The position numbers and the translations under genes were made by a program. This document shows, piece by piece, positions 1 through 7,722 of a stretch of 44,723 nt of DNA. This stretch comes from Bdellovibrionales bacterium (GTDB lineage: Bacteria > Bdellovibrionota_G > JALEGL01 > JAGRMV01). The notes beneath the pieces were generated by a model. The model was given only the letters and a program-made list of their open reading frames with translations. It was not told the origin of the DNA and made no database searches. The DNA is taken from positions 1 through 44,723 of the forward strand of contig JAGRAX010000005.1 in the NCBI GenBank assembly GCA_020434365.1, read 5' to 3'. The stretch's first letter is position 1; each line of letters begins with the position of its first letter.

Positions 1-615
1 CTCCTGACCTTCTTCATTTTTATAGTGAACTGTTTTTTTCTGCGCATCAAAACCCAAAACCATATTCCCAGTCATTTTGCCCGTGTACTGGCAAATGGGT
101 GTGAAGGGAGACCAATGCTCAGGAGTGTCTTTACCCGTCTCTTCCTTCAGAATCGCCCGAATCAAATCTGTAGCCTCCATCGCCTTGATGATATTTTCTA
201 CATATCTTCCCTCTTTGTACATTTGGTCTGCTCTCACAAGCTCGACTTGAATATCAAGAACTTGCAAGGATTCGAGAAATGGACGTAAAAAATATTCGGC
301 GTAGCTCTCGTTTGGATCACCGGGGCCTGGAATCTCAGAAAGCGGCTTTCCCACATGAGGAAGGTAAGTTTCTTCATCCAAAAAAGGATAGACCCTGCGC
401 AGGGGATCAAAAGTATCTGCGATATAATAAAAGGTAACTTCTTTGCCAAGCTGCCTTAAGGATTTGACCACAGCATCCGCTGTGAGAACTTCTCTCATAT
501 TCCCGATATGAATGTGTCCAGAAGGCGTAATTCCCGTGGCAGCAACGCAGCTCTCAGAAGTCTTAGCAATGGCCTGAGCGATTTCATCGGCCCAAAATAT
601 AGACTGATCAGACAT
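1..615 (-). CDS. lysS: Class I lysyl-tRNA synthetase, N-terminal part (cut by window edge)
   Basis: Attaches lysine to tRNA-Lys in the cytoplasm. Translation from the ATG at 615 gives 205 codons with no stop before the window begins, so the C-terminal half, including the KMSKS-type motif and anticodon-binding region, is missing. The segment GITPSGHIHIGNMREV near residues 24-39 carries the HIGH-type signature (HIHIGN) of the class I Rossmann fold, and the following text (TADAVVKSL, YYIADTFDPLRRVYPF) fits class I LysRS rather than the usual bacterial class II enzyme. A GGAG lies just before the ATG, though the spacing is short. The family is common in archaea and present in a minority of bacteria such as spirochaetes and alphaproteobacteria. 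Assignment to the family is firm; the symbol follows usage for both classes. Confidence 0.88.
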   Translation of the reverse strand, partial: MSDQSIFWADEIAQAIAKTSESCVAATGITPSGHIHIGNMREVLTADAVVKSLRQLGKEVTFYYIADTFDPLRRVYPFLDEETYLPHVGKPLSEIPGPGDPNESYAEYFLRPFLESLQVLDIQVELVRADQMYKEGRYVENIIKAMEATDLIRAILKEETGKDTPEHWSPFTPICQYTGKMTGNMVLGFDAQKKTVHYKNEEGQE

Positions 616-701
616 GTTCTCCGGCTTCTACAGGAGCACCGGACTTTGGTCAACTTCATGAATGCTAACTGATAGGACTTATGCTGCGGATGGGTTCTAC
701 C

Positions 702-2108
702 CTAGTCTTGATATGGAACCTTGAATCCAAGCTTCGTGTTGAGGTAGCTGAGCATCACGTTATTGAGAATAACCTGCGCTGATTCCGCATTCTGTTGATC
801 GTATAATTCCGCTATCGAGTAGAATTGACGATCTGCAGGGTTCACGACACCATAATCTTCGAAACTTTTCTGATCTCCACCTCTTTTTACGATCACATAA
901 TCATTTAGATCCAGATATATAAGCCTGGGATTCTTCTTTGCAGCTTCAAGCGCGCCATTTCTTACGCCTTTGATTCTTCCGTTAATCATTCCCCCCACAA
1001 TAGTGGCGCCTCTATTCTGTAGAAAATCTCGAGCTTTACTGACTCTGTCTACCTTGCCCTTGTCATCCTCATCCATGGAATCCAACACCAACGATAGCAA
1101 GTCGCCCATAGCTTTTGAGTGAATCTTGTCCGGGGGAAGAACCATAACGATATGATTCGCAGAAGTTGAAGGAAGAGCCTCAATGGCTTCTCGAATTTGT
1201 TTCCTAAAACTCATCACAAATACTGATGCTACACCACCCGCACTATCCATCTTAGGCTCGACAATTTCAGCTATTTTTTTGGGAATAAAGTCCAAACGAA
1301 AGTCTATTTTTCTTCTTTTGATCTTTTCATAGTCTCGACTCTCGATATTTGGTTTTTGATCAATCACTGCTTTTTTAATTTCGTATTCTAAAGAGTGGTC
1401 TGTAAATGAATAATCATTGTTCACACTACTGCCATCAAATACCCAAGAAGAAAGATCCTTAAAATCTTGACTCTCTCTGACGGTTTTTTCTTCTTCAGCT
1501 TTGGGGTCTTTGATTTTTGTATCATTCCGAGGTGTAGATTCAGGATTGGGCTTGAGACCCCCTTTTGTTGATCTGGGTTTTGCACCTCCCCCGTTTGATG
1601 AACCTGAAGATCTGTCGAGATTGCCTAAAGTTTCAAGATTCCCTGATCCACCTTCGTTTTCGGTCGCAGTCCCACCATTATTTCCACCCTTCTTGGTAGT
1701 TGTTTCTTCCTGATGATCTGCACCGCCAGTATTTTTTGTTCCACTTGCATTTGCGTCTAGATTGAGATTGGACAAATCTGTTAGTGAGCCTCCAGCATTA
1801 CCCTCTGTAGCGGTTTCCGATTGCTGATGTACCTGAGAATCACCTTCCGAGCGATTCGAAACGTCATTGTCATTTTCAATGTCTTGATCGTCTTTGATTT
1901 CATCACTCTCATCTTCGAGTTCAGAGTTGTCATCTAGTGGATCAGTATCTTCGAATTCAGGCTCCTCTGAAAGCTCAAACCTACGATTTGAACCTTCTGG
2001 AGATGATGCAGGGGCATTGGCCTTTTCGCAGGCCTGCAAAGCCATCAAAAAAACAAGCAAAATCAGTATATTTTGTCGATTCAACCTCATCATTCCAAAC
2101 TCAGTCAT
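702..2108 (-). CDS. Putative lipoprotein with acidic and Gly/Asn-rich linker, unknown function
   Basis: No family is recognised. The N-terminus has a basic start (RLNRQN), a hydrophobic core (ILILLVFLMAL) and a lipobox-like LQAC, so it is probably lipidated at Cys27 and anchored in a membrane. Residues about 30-90 are very acidic (D/E runs). Residues about 95-220 are low complexity, rich in Gly, Asn, Thr and Ser. Residues about 230-468 look globular, with segments such as HIVMVLPPDKIHSKAMGDLLSLV and PRLIYLDLNDYVIV that could form an alpha/beta fold. The start is uncertain: Met1 (2108), Met6 (2093) and Met7 (2090) are all possible, and a TTGACA at 2128-2133 with a weak TATGAC 18 nt downstream would favour the later ones. 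It lies downstream of prfB on the same strand but has its own leader. Confidence 0.8.
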   Translation of the reverse strand: MTEFGMMRLNRQNILILLVFLMALQACEKANAPASSPEGSNRRFELSEEPEFEDTDPLDDNSELEDESDEIKDDQDIENDNDVSNRSEGDSQVHQQSETATEGNAGGSLTDLSNLNLDANASGTKNTGGADHQEETTTKKGGNNGGTATENEGGSGNLETLGNLDRSSGSSNGGGAKPRSTKGGLKPNPESTPRNDTKIKDPKAEEEKTVRESQDFKDLSSWVFDGSSVNNDYSFTDHSLEYEIKKAVIDQKPNIESRDYEKIKRRKIDFRLDFIPKKIAEIVEPKMDSAGGVASVFVMSFRKQIREAIEALPSTSANHIVMVLPPDKIHSKAMGDLLSLVLDSMDEDDKGKVDRVSKARDFLQNRGATIVGGMINGRIKGVRNGALEAAKKNPRLIYLDLNDYVIVKRGGDQKSFEDYGVVNPADRQFYSIAELYDQQNAESAQVILNNVMLSYLNTKLGFKVPYQD

Positions 2109-2145
2109 AGCATAACTAGACGCAAAATGTCAAGTTAAGGTGTTC

Positions 2146-2304
2146 TTAGATGCCTTCATACACAAGCTCAAAAATCGCAATCATATCCAGCTTGTCCTCA
2201 AAATTCACAAAGGTAAAAATACATCTAGCGCCATTATTTTTGCCTCGTTTTTTATCATCGCTTGACTTGGCAGACTCCTTCGTCTGAATTGAGCCTTTTC
2301 CCAT
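2146..2304 (-). CDS. Possible small protein downstream of prfB
   Basis: A 52-codon frame (start MGKGSIQTKES) begins 8 nt after the prfB stop and ends with the segment MIAIFELVYEGI. The frame remains open upstream to 2337 inside prfB, but the ATG at 2304 is the natural start if the gene is translated by coupling to prfB. There is no good Shine-Dalgarno sequence and no family is recognised. The N-terminal half is basic and polar, the C-terminal half hydrophobic. It could equally be a chance frame in the prfB 3' untranslated region. Confidence 0.3.
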   Translation of the reverse strand: MGKGSIQTKESAKSSDDKKRGKNNGARCIFTFVNFEDKLDMIAIFELVYEGI

Positions 2305-2312
2305 TCTGAAAA

Positions 2313-3407
2313 TCAAGCCCCGTGGCCGGCTTTCCATAATAGAAAGGCCCGAATAAAACCTTCGAGCTGGCCATCGAGAACGGCCTGAGTATTGCCCATT
2401 TCGAAATTAGTACGATGGTCCTTAATCATTTGATAAGGATGAAGAACATAAGAACGAATTTGGCTTCCGAAATCAATGCCTCGCTTTTCACCTTGAAGCT
2501 GCTCCCTTGTTTTTTCATTCTCTTCTTGCTGCTTTTCATAGAGACGAGCTTTCAGAATTTTCATGGCTGAGGCTTTGTTCTTATGCTGTGATCTTTCATT
2601 TTGGCAAGATACAACGATATTTGTTGGCATATGCGTAATTCGAACTGCTGAGTCGGTGGTATTTACATGCTGTCCGCCCGCTCCAGAAGCCCGGAAGGTA
2701 TCAATGCGCAGATCACTTTCATTGATCTCAATATCCACATCATCCTCAATTTGAGGCATCACCATGACTGATGCAAAGGAGGTGTGTCTGCGCGCATTCG
2801 AATCAAAAGGAGAGATGCGAACCAAACGATGAATGCCTGCCTCCGAACGCAGATATCCGTAGGCAAATTCACCATCAATCGTAATCGTAACATTTTTGTA
2901 GCCCGCAGCTTCTCCCGGCAAAGCATCGATGATGGCTGCTGAAAACCCTCGAAGTTCGGCCCATCGAAGATACATACGCAAAAGCATCGCGGCCCAATCT
3001 TGAGACTCGGTCCCTCCCGCACCACTATTGATGGAGACAATGGCCCCAGAGCGATCCATCTCTCCCCCCAATACTCTTTGGAACTCCATATCCTCAATTT
3101 TCTGTTTGAGAACATTCAGTGTGGTTTGAACTTCCTTTTCAAGCTCTTCAGATGGATCCTCTTCAAGCATCTGACAAAAGGTTTGTGCATCACCAAGCTG
3201 CTCGCGCATCTGATCAAAGTTCCGAACAATCTGCTCTCTCTGAGATCTTTCTTTTTGCACTTGGGAAGCTTTTTCTGGATCATCCCAAAAACCATCTTGA
3301 GACATCTGAAGATCATAGGCCTCTAGCTCTTTTCTTTTTTCCTCCACGGAAAAGGCCTGGCTAAGCTCATTGAGCTTTTTTTCGATGATGACAATTTCTT
3401 CTTGCAC
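2313..3407 (-). CDS. prfB: Peptide chain release factor 2
   Basis: Recognises UGA and UAA in the ribosomal A site and triggers peptide release. The RF2-specific SPF tripeptide is at residues 199-201 (RISPFDSNARR) and the universal GGQ at 244-246 (SGAGGQHVNT). Length, 364 residues, is normal. The start is GTG at 3407: the frame is open about 14 codons further back, but there is no ATG, GTG or TTG in that stretch. The region where many bacterial prfB genes carry an in-frame UGA and +1 frameshift (about codon 25) reads straight through here, so the classical autoregulation is absent. The gene diverges from the PBP gene with only 29 bp between start codons, so its promoter must lie largely within the PBP coding region. 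Confidence 0.96.
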   Translation of the reverse strand: MQEEIVIIEKKLNELSQAFSVEEKRKELEAYDLQMSQDGFWDDPEKASQVQKERSQREQIVRNFDQMREQLGDAQTFCQMLEEDPSEELEKEVQTTLNVLKQKIEDMEFQRVLGGEMDRSGAIVSINSGAGGTESQDWAAMLLRMYLRWAELRGFSAAIIDALPGEAAGYKNVTITIDGEFAYGYLRSEAGIHRLVRISPFDSNARRHTSFASVMVMPQIEDDVDIEINESDLRIDTFRASGAGGQHVNTTDSAVRITHMPTNIVVSCQNERSQHKNKASAMKILKARLYEKQQEENEKTREQLQGEKRGIDFGSQIRSYVLHPYQMIKDHRTNFEMGNTQAVLDGQLEGFIRAFLLWKAGHGA

Positions 3408-3436
3408 GCAGAATCTAGTATCATAAAACGCTTGGA

Positions 3437-5407
3437 ATGCTAACGAAACTCAAAGAGCATATAAAGAGGCCCTGGCTATGGACCATCATGGGAGGAATCC
3501 TATTTGGAAACATTTGCGCTCTTGCACTTTCTACCCTTACAGATTTACCTCAAATCGATAAGCTTCAGGATTTTCAACCCAAAGGAATCACAAAACTTTT
3601 AGATCACAATGGGAAGGTCGTATATGAATTTTTTAGAGAGCGTAGAATCCCAATCGATATTGAAAAGATTCCACTGCAAACACAAAAGGCTTTTTTGGTT
3701 GCAGAAGATTGGGACTTTTATCACCATTTTGGGATCGACGTCACAGGGATCGCACGAGCTATGCTTCGAAACCTTATAGAAAGAAGGTTTGCACAAGGTG
3801 CCAGCACCATCACACAGCAATTATCTCGTGTGCTTTTTTTATCCTCAGAAAAAACCATTTCCAGAAAACTCAAAGAAATGTTTTTAACCATACGAATCGA
3901 GCGCAATTTTTCAAAAAAAGAAATTTTACACATGTACCTCAATCAAATTTATCTTGGAGAAGGCTCCTATGGGATTGAAGCTGCGTCGCGGAGTTATTTT
4001 GGAAAAAGCATTTCAGAACTTTCACTCGCAGAAAATGCTTTGCTCGCCTCTCTACCCAAAGGTCCCAGTTTATATTCACCTTTTGCCAACCCGGAGCGAA
4101 GTCTACAAAGACGAAACCTCATTCTCTCCTGGATGAAAAATAGAAATGTCATTTCAAAAATCGAATACGAAAGAGCCATCGAAACTCCTCTACCTATAGA
4201 AGCTCCCACATCTAGAAAAAAGCAGTCTTACTTCTCTCATCATGTAGTAGAAAAACTCTCTGAATATCTCAATCCAGAGGACATCTATCAGGGCTATCTC
4301 GAAATCCACTCCACAATGGATTCAGGCCTTCAACAAACCATGGAGGAAGCCATCGAAAAAGGCCTGATGGCCTATGCCTTAAGGCATCAGCTAAGCATGA
4401 AGGACCGTAGCCTTTGGCCACAAATGGCTGCCATCGCGATGGATACAGGAAATGGTGAAATTCGCGCAATGGTGGGAGGGCAAGCCTTTGCGCAAACGCA
4501 GTTCAATAGGTCTCTTTATGCCAAAAGACAGCCGGGTTCTTCCATCAAACCCCTTTTATATGCTACCGCGATCGACTCTGGATGGACCCAATCTCACCTG
4601 GTGGAAGACAAAGAGATTTCATTTGATCACCCGCAGTTTGGGTATTGGGCACCTCAGAACTATGATAAAAAATATGATGGATGGATGCCCCTCCGTGTCG
4701 CTCTCGAAAAGTCGAAAAACACAACGGCGATCCGAGTGTTACAAGATCAAGGAATTCGAAGTTTTGTGCGCATGCTTCGAACTCTTGGCATTGAATCGGA
4801 AATTCCCAGCAACCTTACCATTGCACTGGGAAGTTCGGGTATGACGATGCTAGAACTTGCACGAGCCTATGGAAGCTTTTCCAACCTAGGATATCTGGTC
4901 TCACCCAGCTTCATTCAAAGAGTCACAGATCAATCTGGTAGGGTCATTTGGGAAAACCCAGAAAAGAAAAGCAAAAAAATTCTGGATTCTGAAACCGCGT
5001 ACATCATGACGGATATGCTTCAAGCCGTCATTCAAAGGGGTTCAGGTCAATTTGCTTCTGACCTTTCGTGTCCAGTTGCTGGCAAGACCGGAACTACCAA
5101 TGACTACAAAGACTCCGTATTCGTAGGATACACTCCTTCTTTGGTCGTAGCCGTATGGACCGGATTTGATCAACGAAAGGATTTGGGTTTTGGAGAAACA
5201 GGATCAAAAGCCTCCGGCCGCGTGTGGAAAGACATTATGTCATATCAATGCAGACAGGAAACTCAGGTATTCTCCGTCCCACCTGGAATTGAGATGGTAG
5301 ATATCGATCATGACAGCGGACTGCTTCCGGGCAAATACTGTACAGACATTGTCCAGGCTGCTTTCAAAAAGGGCAGCGCCCCCACTCGCCCCTGCCCCAA
5401 AAAATAA
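3437..5407 (+). CDS. Class A penicillin-binding protein (PBP1A-type transglycosylase/transpeptidase)
   Basis: Polymerises and cross-links peptidoglycan on the outer face of the inner membrane. After a short cytoplasmic start there is one membrane anchor (about residues 14-35). The GT51 domain follows, with catalytic Glu90 in VAEDWDFYHHFG, GASTITQQLSR at 121-131, and RIERNFSKKEILHMYLNQ at 153-170. The transpeptidase domain has SxxK (S368-SIK371 in RQPGSSIKP), SKN at 426-428 and KTG at 550-552. All catalytic motifs are present. At 656 residues it is shorter than E. coli PBP1A, lacking room for the large inserted OB domain. The ATG at 3437 is preceded by a weak TTGGA. It could be called MrcA- or PbpC-like; the exact subgroup was not determined. 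Confidence 0.94.
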   Translation: MLTKLKEHIKRPWLWTIMGGILFGNICALALSTLTDLPQIDKLQDFQPKGITKLLDHNGKVVYEFFRERRIPIDIEKIPLQTQKAFLVAEDWDFYHHFGIDVTGIARAMLRNLIERRFAQGASTITQQLSRVLFLSSEKTISRKLKEMFLTIRIERNFSKKEILHMYLNQIYLGEGSYGIEAASRSYFGKSISELSLAENALLASLPKGPSLYSPFANPERSLQRRNLILSWMKNRNVISKIEYERAIETPLPIEAPTSRKKQSYFSHHVVEKLSEYLNPEDIYQGYLEIHSTMDSGLQQTMEEAIEKGLMAYALRHQLSMKDRSLWPQMAAIAMDTGNGEIRAMVGGQAFAQTQFNRSLYAKRQPGSSIKPLLYATAIDSGWTQSHLVEDKEISFDHPQFGYWAPQNYDKKYDGWMPLRVALEKSKNTTAIRVLQDQGIRSFVRMLRTLGIESEIPSNLTIALGSSGMTMLELARAYGSFSNLGYLVSPSFIQRVTDQSGRVIWENPEKKSKKILDSETAYIMTDMLQAVIQRGSGQFASDLSCPVAGKTGTTNDYKDSVFVGYTPSLVVAVWTGFDQRKDLGFGETGSKASGRVWKDIMSYQCRQETQVFSVPPGIEMVDIDHDSGLLPGKYCTDIVQAAFKKGSAPTRPCPKK

Positions 5408-5414
5408 AAAAACC

Positions 5415-5446
5415 GGTGCCAGGCACCTTTTCCCGGAAAAGGTGCC
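5415..5446. repeat. Palindromic GGTGCC-type element
   Basis: Three alternating 6-mers, GGTGCC (5415-5420), GGCACC (5422-5427) and GGTGCC (5441-5446), give two mutually exclusive hairpins: a GGTGCC-A-GGCACC palindrome, and a longer stem of GGCACCTTTTCC against GGAAAAGGTGCC (5422-5446). It sits 8 bp after the PBP stop codon. Its form resembles dispersed REP-like extragenic palindromes, but only this one copy was noticed in the window. Confidence 0.6.
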
Positions 5447-5461
5447 ATACTAAAATCGGTC

Positions 5462-5496
5462 AAAAAAAAAAGGCCGATATAAGATCGGCCTTTTTT
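5462..5496. terminator. Bidirectional intrinsic terminator
   Basis: Perfect 7-bp stem GGCCGAT (5472-5478) and ATCGGCC (5484-5490) with loop ATAAG, flanked by a run of A on the left and T on the right that extend the stem. It stands between the convergent PBP gene and the phasin-like gene and can end transcription from both sides. Confidence 0.88.
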
Positions 5497-5512
5497 ACTA
5501 TTTTTGATTGTC

Positions 5513-5875
5513 TTACTTAAGATTTTGAAATTGTTGTTCTAATTTGGCTATTGAGGCTTCTATGGATGAAATTTCTTCCTGATAGAGCTTGGAAATTTTA
5601 AGGACAGTCGTATCAATGTGTCCTTCAATTTCATTTTCGAACTGCTTACGACTTTCTTTCATTCGAACACTGAGCTGTTCAATGAGTTTTTGCTCTTGAT
5701 CCGTCGTAATTTTTCCCGTGTTGCCAAGCGCAGATACCAATTTTTTGATGTCGTTTTCTGTCTGGTTGACCAATCCTCGAGTCGCTTTCCACGAAAAACG
5801 CACAAAATCTCTAAGAGCGGTCTCTTTAGAACGAGTTTCACTTGGGTTTGGGGTGTTTACTCTCACTGTTTCCAT
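5513..5875 (-). CDS. Phasin-like coiled-coil protein
   Basis: A 120-residue, soluble, highly charged helical protein without signal peptide. The segment LVSALGNTGKITTDQEQKLIEQL (about residues 46-68) is reminiscent of polyhydroxyalkanoate granule-associated (phasin/PhaI-PhaF) proteins, and residues 70-120 form a continuous amphipathic, probably coiled-coil helix. Phasins coat PHA granules; no PHA synthase is visible in the window, so the function is only a suggestion. The ATG at 5875 has a purine-rich leader (AGAGGTAGAGAAAAG) and a strong sigma-70-type promoter upstream (5918-5946), so it is a single-gene unit ended by the 5462-5496 terminator. Alternative: a general stress or structural coiled-coil protein. 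Confidence 0.75.
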   Translation of the reverse strand: METVRVNTPNPSETRSKETALRDFVRFSWKATRGLVNQTENDIKKLVSALGNTGKITTDQEQKLIEQLSVRMKESRKQFENEIEGHIDTTVLKISKLYQEEISSIEASIAKLEQQFQNLK

Positions 5876-5917
5876 CTTTTCTCTACCTCTATCTCATCTA
5901 AAATATTTATAAATCGT

Positions 5918-5946
5918 ATTGTACTACAATCCTCACTTTGCGACAA
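5918..5946 (-). promoter_or_regulatory. Sigma-70-type promoter of the phasin-like gene
   Basis: On the minus strand TTGTCG (plus positions 5941-5946) and TACAAT (5918-5923) are separated by exactly 17 nt. The -10 matches the consensus at 5 of 6 positions. The start codon lies about 42 nt downstream of the -10 box, after a purine-rich ribosome-binding region. Confidence 0.6.
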
Positions 5947-6003
5947 CCAGCGTCGTGAATCATAGAAGCAAACGCAGCACCACACAAGTTTTTTTTAAAA
6001 ATT

Positions 6004-7722
6004 TCAAACTCTTAGATCGAGTAAACGAAGATAAATTTCTCGTCTGCCTCGATAAACGTTGTACTCAGGAAAAAATAATATCTCCATTTCTTCTGGATGC
6101 CCCCACTCACAGTAGGTTTTCCACATCCCAAACCCCATCGAGCCTAAAGTCGCACCCGAAGAGTCACTGAGCCTAGCTTTTAAGTGGTTTGCACCGACCT
6201 CGAAAGCCTTTCCAAGAATCTTGACCCTGGCATGAAATACCGGTTCTGGATTCCCCATCCCAAAAGGTCCGAGCTGATGCAAATACGTTAAAAACTGATC
6301 ATGGATATACTCAAATCTAAGCGTTGCGTCAATGTGAATCTTGGAAGAAAATGACCCTTGATGTAGTGCGATGTAGTTTGAAAAATCTCGATGAAAGGCC
6401 TCCAAATCATTCTTTTTCAAACTACAACCACCGGCCTCCCTATGTCCTCCAAACTGCTGCAAATGCTGTGAACAAGCTTCCATTGCATGAACAAGATGCA
6501 CATGCCCTTGAGGCATTCTTGCAGATCCTTTGGCCTGATCACCCTCAAATGTAAATACAAAAGCAGGTTTGTCATGAGCCTTAGCAAGCTTTTGAGCCAC
6601 AAGCCCAATGAGTCCTGGGTGAAACTCCTGCGAAGCAATCCACAAACAATGATTCTGATTTCGAAGCTGCATATCGATATCTCTTTGAGCCAAGGACAGC
6701 ATCTGATCTGCAATCTCTTTTCTTTCTTGGTTCCATTTTTCCATCGACTCAGAAATTGCATGCACTTTTGTAAGGTCCTGGGACCTTAAAAGCTCCAAGG
6801 CTTGATCAGAAAAACCCAACCTTGCAGCTGCATTGATTCTAGGAGCCAATCGGAATCCGACATCAGAGCTGTCCATCACAGACTTATCCACAATGCCAGA
6901 TTTCTCTTTCATGGCCAAAATTCCTAGACTACAGGTATTCTCTAGTTGTTTCAGACCCCCAAGAACCAAAGTACGATTCTGACCTGTGAGCGGCGCCATA
7001 TCAGCTATGGTCCCCAGAGCTACTATGTCCAAAAGCTCTTTCAAATTAGGCTCATCAACCTTTGCAAAATGCCCTGCATCTCTTAAGGCTTTCCGCACAG
7101 CCATCAACACCACAAATACAACTCCTACACCAGACAACTCACGCCAAGGTTGACCTTGAAGCTGATTCTGTGGGTTAACCAAAAGTGTAGAGGAAGAAAA
7201 ACCTGAAGGAATTTGATGATGGTCCGTAATGATGACCTTCACTCCATGGTCTTGAAGATACTGTATTTGATCTAGATCTGAACTGCCGCAGTCACAGGTG
7301 ATAAAAAGCTTGGTTTCTTTTTCCAGGGCAAGATCCATAGACATCTGAGAGATTCCATGTCCCTGCGTAAGCCGATTGGGCACAAAACTCACAAACCGTG
7401 CTTCTACACGGCTTAGAAAAATATCAAATAACGCCGTTGCCGTAATGCCATCGGCATCAAAATCACCATGAACAAAAATACATTCTTGATTGAGAATCGC
7501 AGTGGCAATAGTCTCCGAAGCCTCTTTTACTCCCTTGAGGTCATAAGGACTCTTCAAGTCAGAAAGACTTTGATTCAGAAATTCTTGGCTCGCCTTTGGA
7601 TGATCTAATCCTCGGCCACAAAGAACCTGCGCAATCTCTGTGGGCCGATTGATTGCAGCGGCGAGATCTTGAACTTTTCTCTCGTCAAGGCTTGGAAACA
7701 CCCACCTCGATCGAGAACTCAT
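6004..7722 (-). CDS. recJ: Single-stranded-DNA-specific exonuclease RecJ
   Basis: 5'-3' exonuclease acting on single-stranded DNA in recombination and repair. The DHH-family motifs are present: FVHGDFDADGITATALF near residues 82-98, CDCGSSD, and the DHH triad in ITDHHQIP. A C-terminal DHHA1 segment follows (RMPQGHVHLVHAMEAC, QFGGHREAGGCS, the second containing the GGHxxAxG signature), then an OB-like C-terminus (AFEVGANHLKARLSD). The 572-residue length is typical. The start ATG overlaps the secF stop by one base (TAATG), implying translational coupling at the end of the secDF operon. Confidence 0.95.
   Translation of the reverse strand: MSSRSRWVFPSLDERKVQDLAAAINRPTEIAQVLCGRGLDHPKASQEFLNQSLSDLKSPYDLKGVKEASETIATAILNQECIFVHGDFDADGITATALFDIFLSRVEARFVSFVPNRLTQGHGISQMSMDLALEKETKLFITCDCGSSDLDQIQYLQDHGVKVIITDHHQIPSGFSSSTLLVNPQNQLQGQPWRELSGVGVVFVVLMAVRKALRDAGHFAKVDEPNLKELLDIVALGTIADMAPLTGQNRTLVLGGLKQLENTCSLGILAMKEKSGIVDKSVMDSSDVGFRLAPRINAAARLGFSDQALELLRSQDLTKVHAISESMEKWNQERKEIADQMLSLAQRDIDMQLRNQNHCLWIASQEFHPGLIGLVAQKLAKAHDKPAFVFTFEGDQAKGSARMPQGHVHLVHAMEACSQHLQQFGGHREAGGCSLKKNDLEAFHRDFSNYIALHQGSFSSKIHIDATLRFEYIHDQFLTYLHQLGPFGMGNPEPVFHARVKILGKAFEVGANHLKARLSDSSGATLGSMGFGMWKTYCEWGHPEEMEILFFPEYNVYRGRREIYLRLLDLRV

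Noticed and set aside
3310-3425. Programmed +1 frameshift in prfB
   Set aside because: The reading frame is continuous from GTG 3407; an overlapping ATG frame at about 3424 contains no CTT-TGA slip site and ends at a TAG.
4452-4844. 130-codon plus-strand frame
   Set aside because: Out-of-frame shadow within the transpeptidase domain of the PBP gene.
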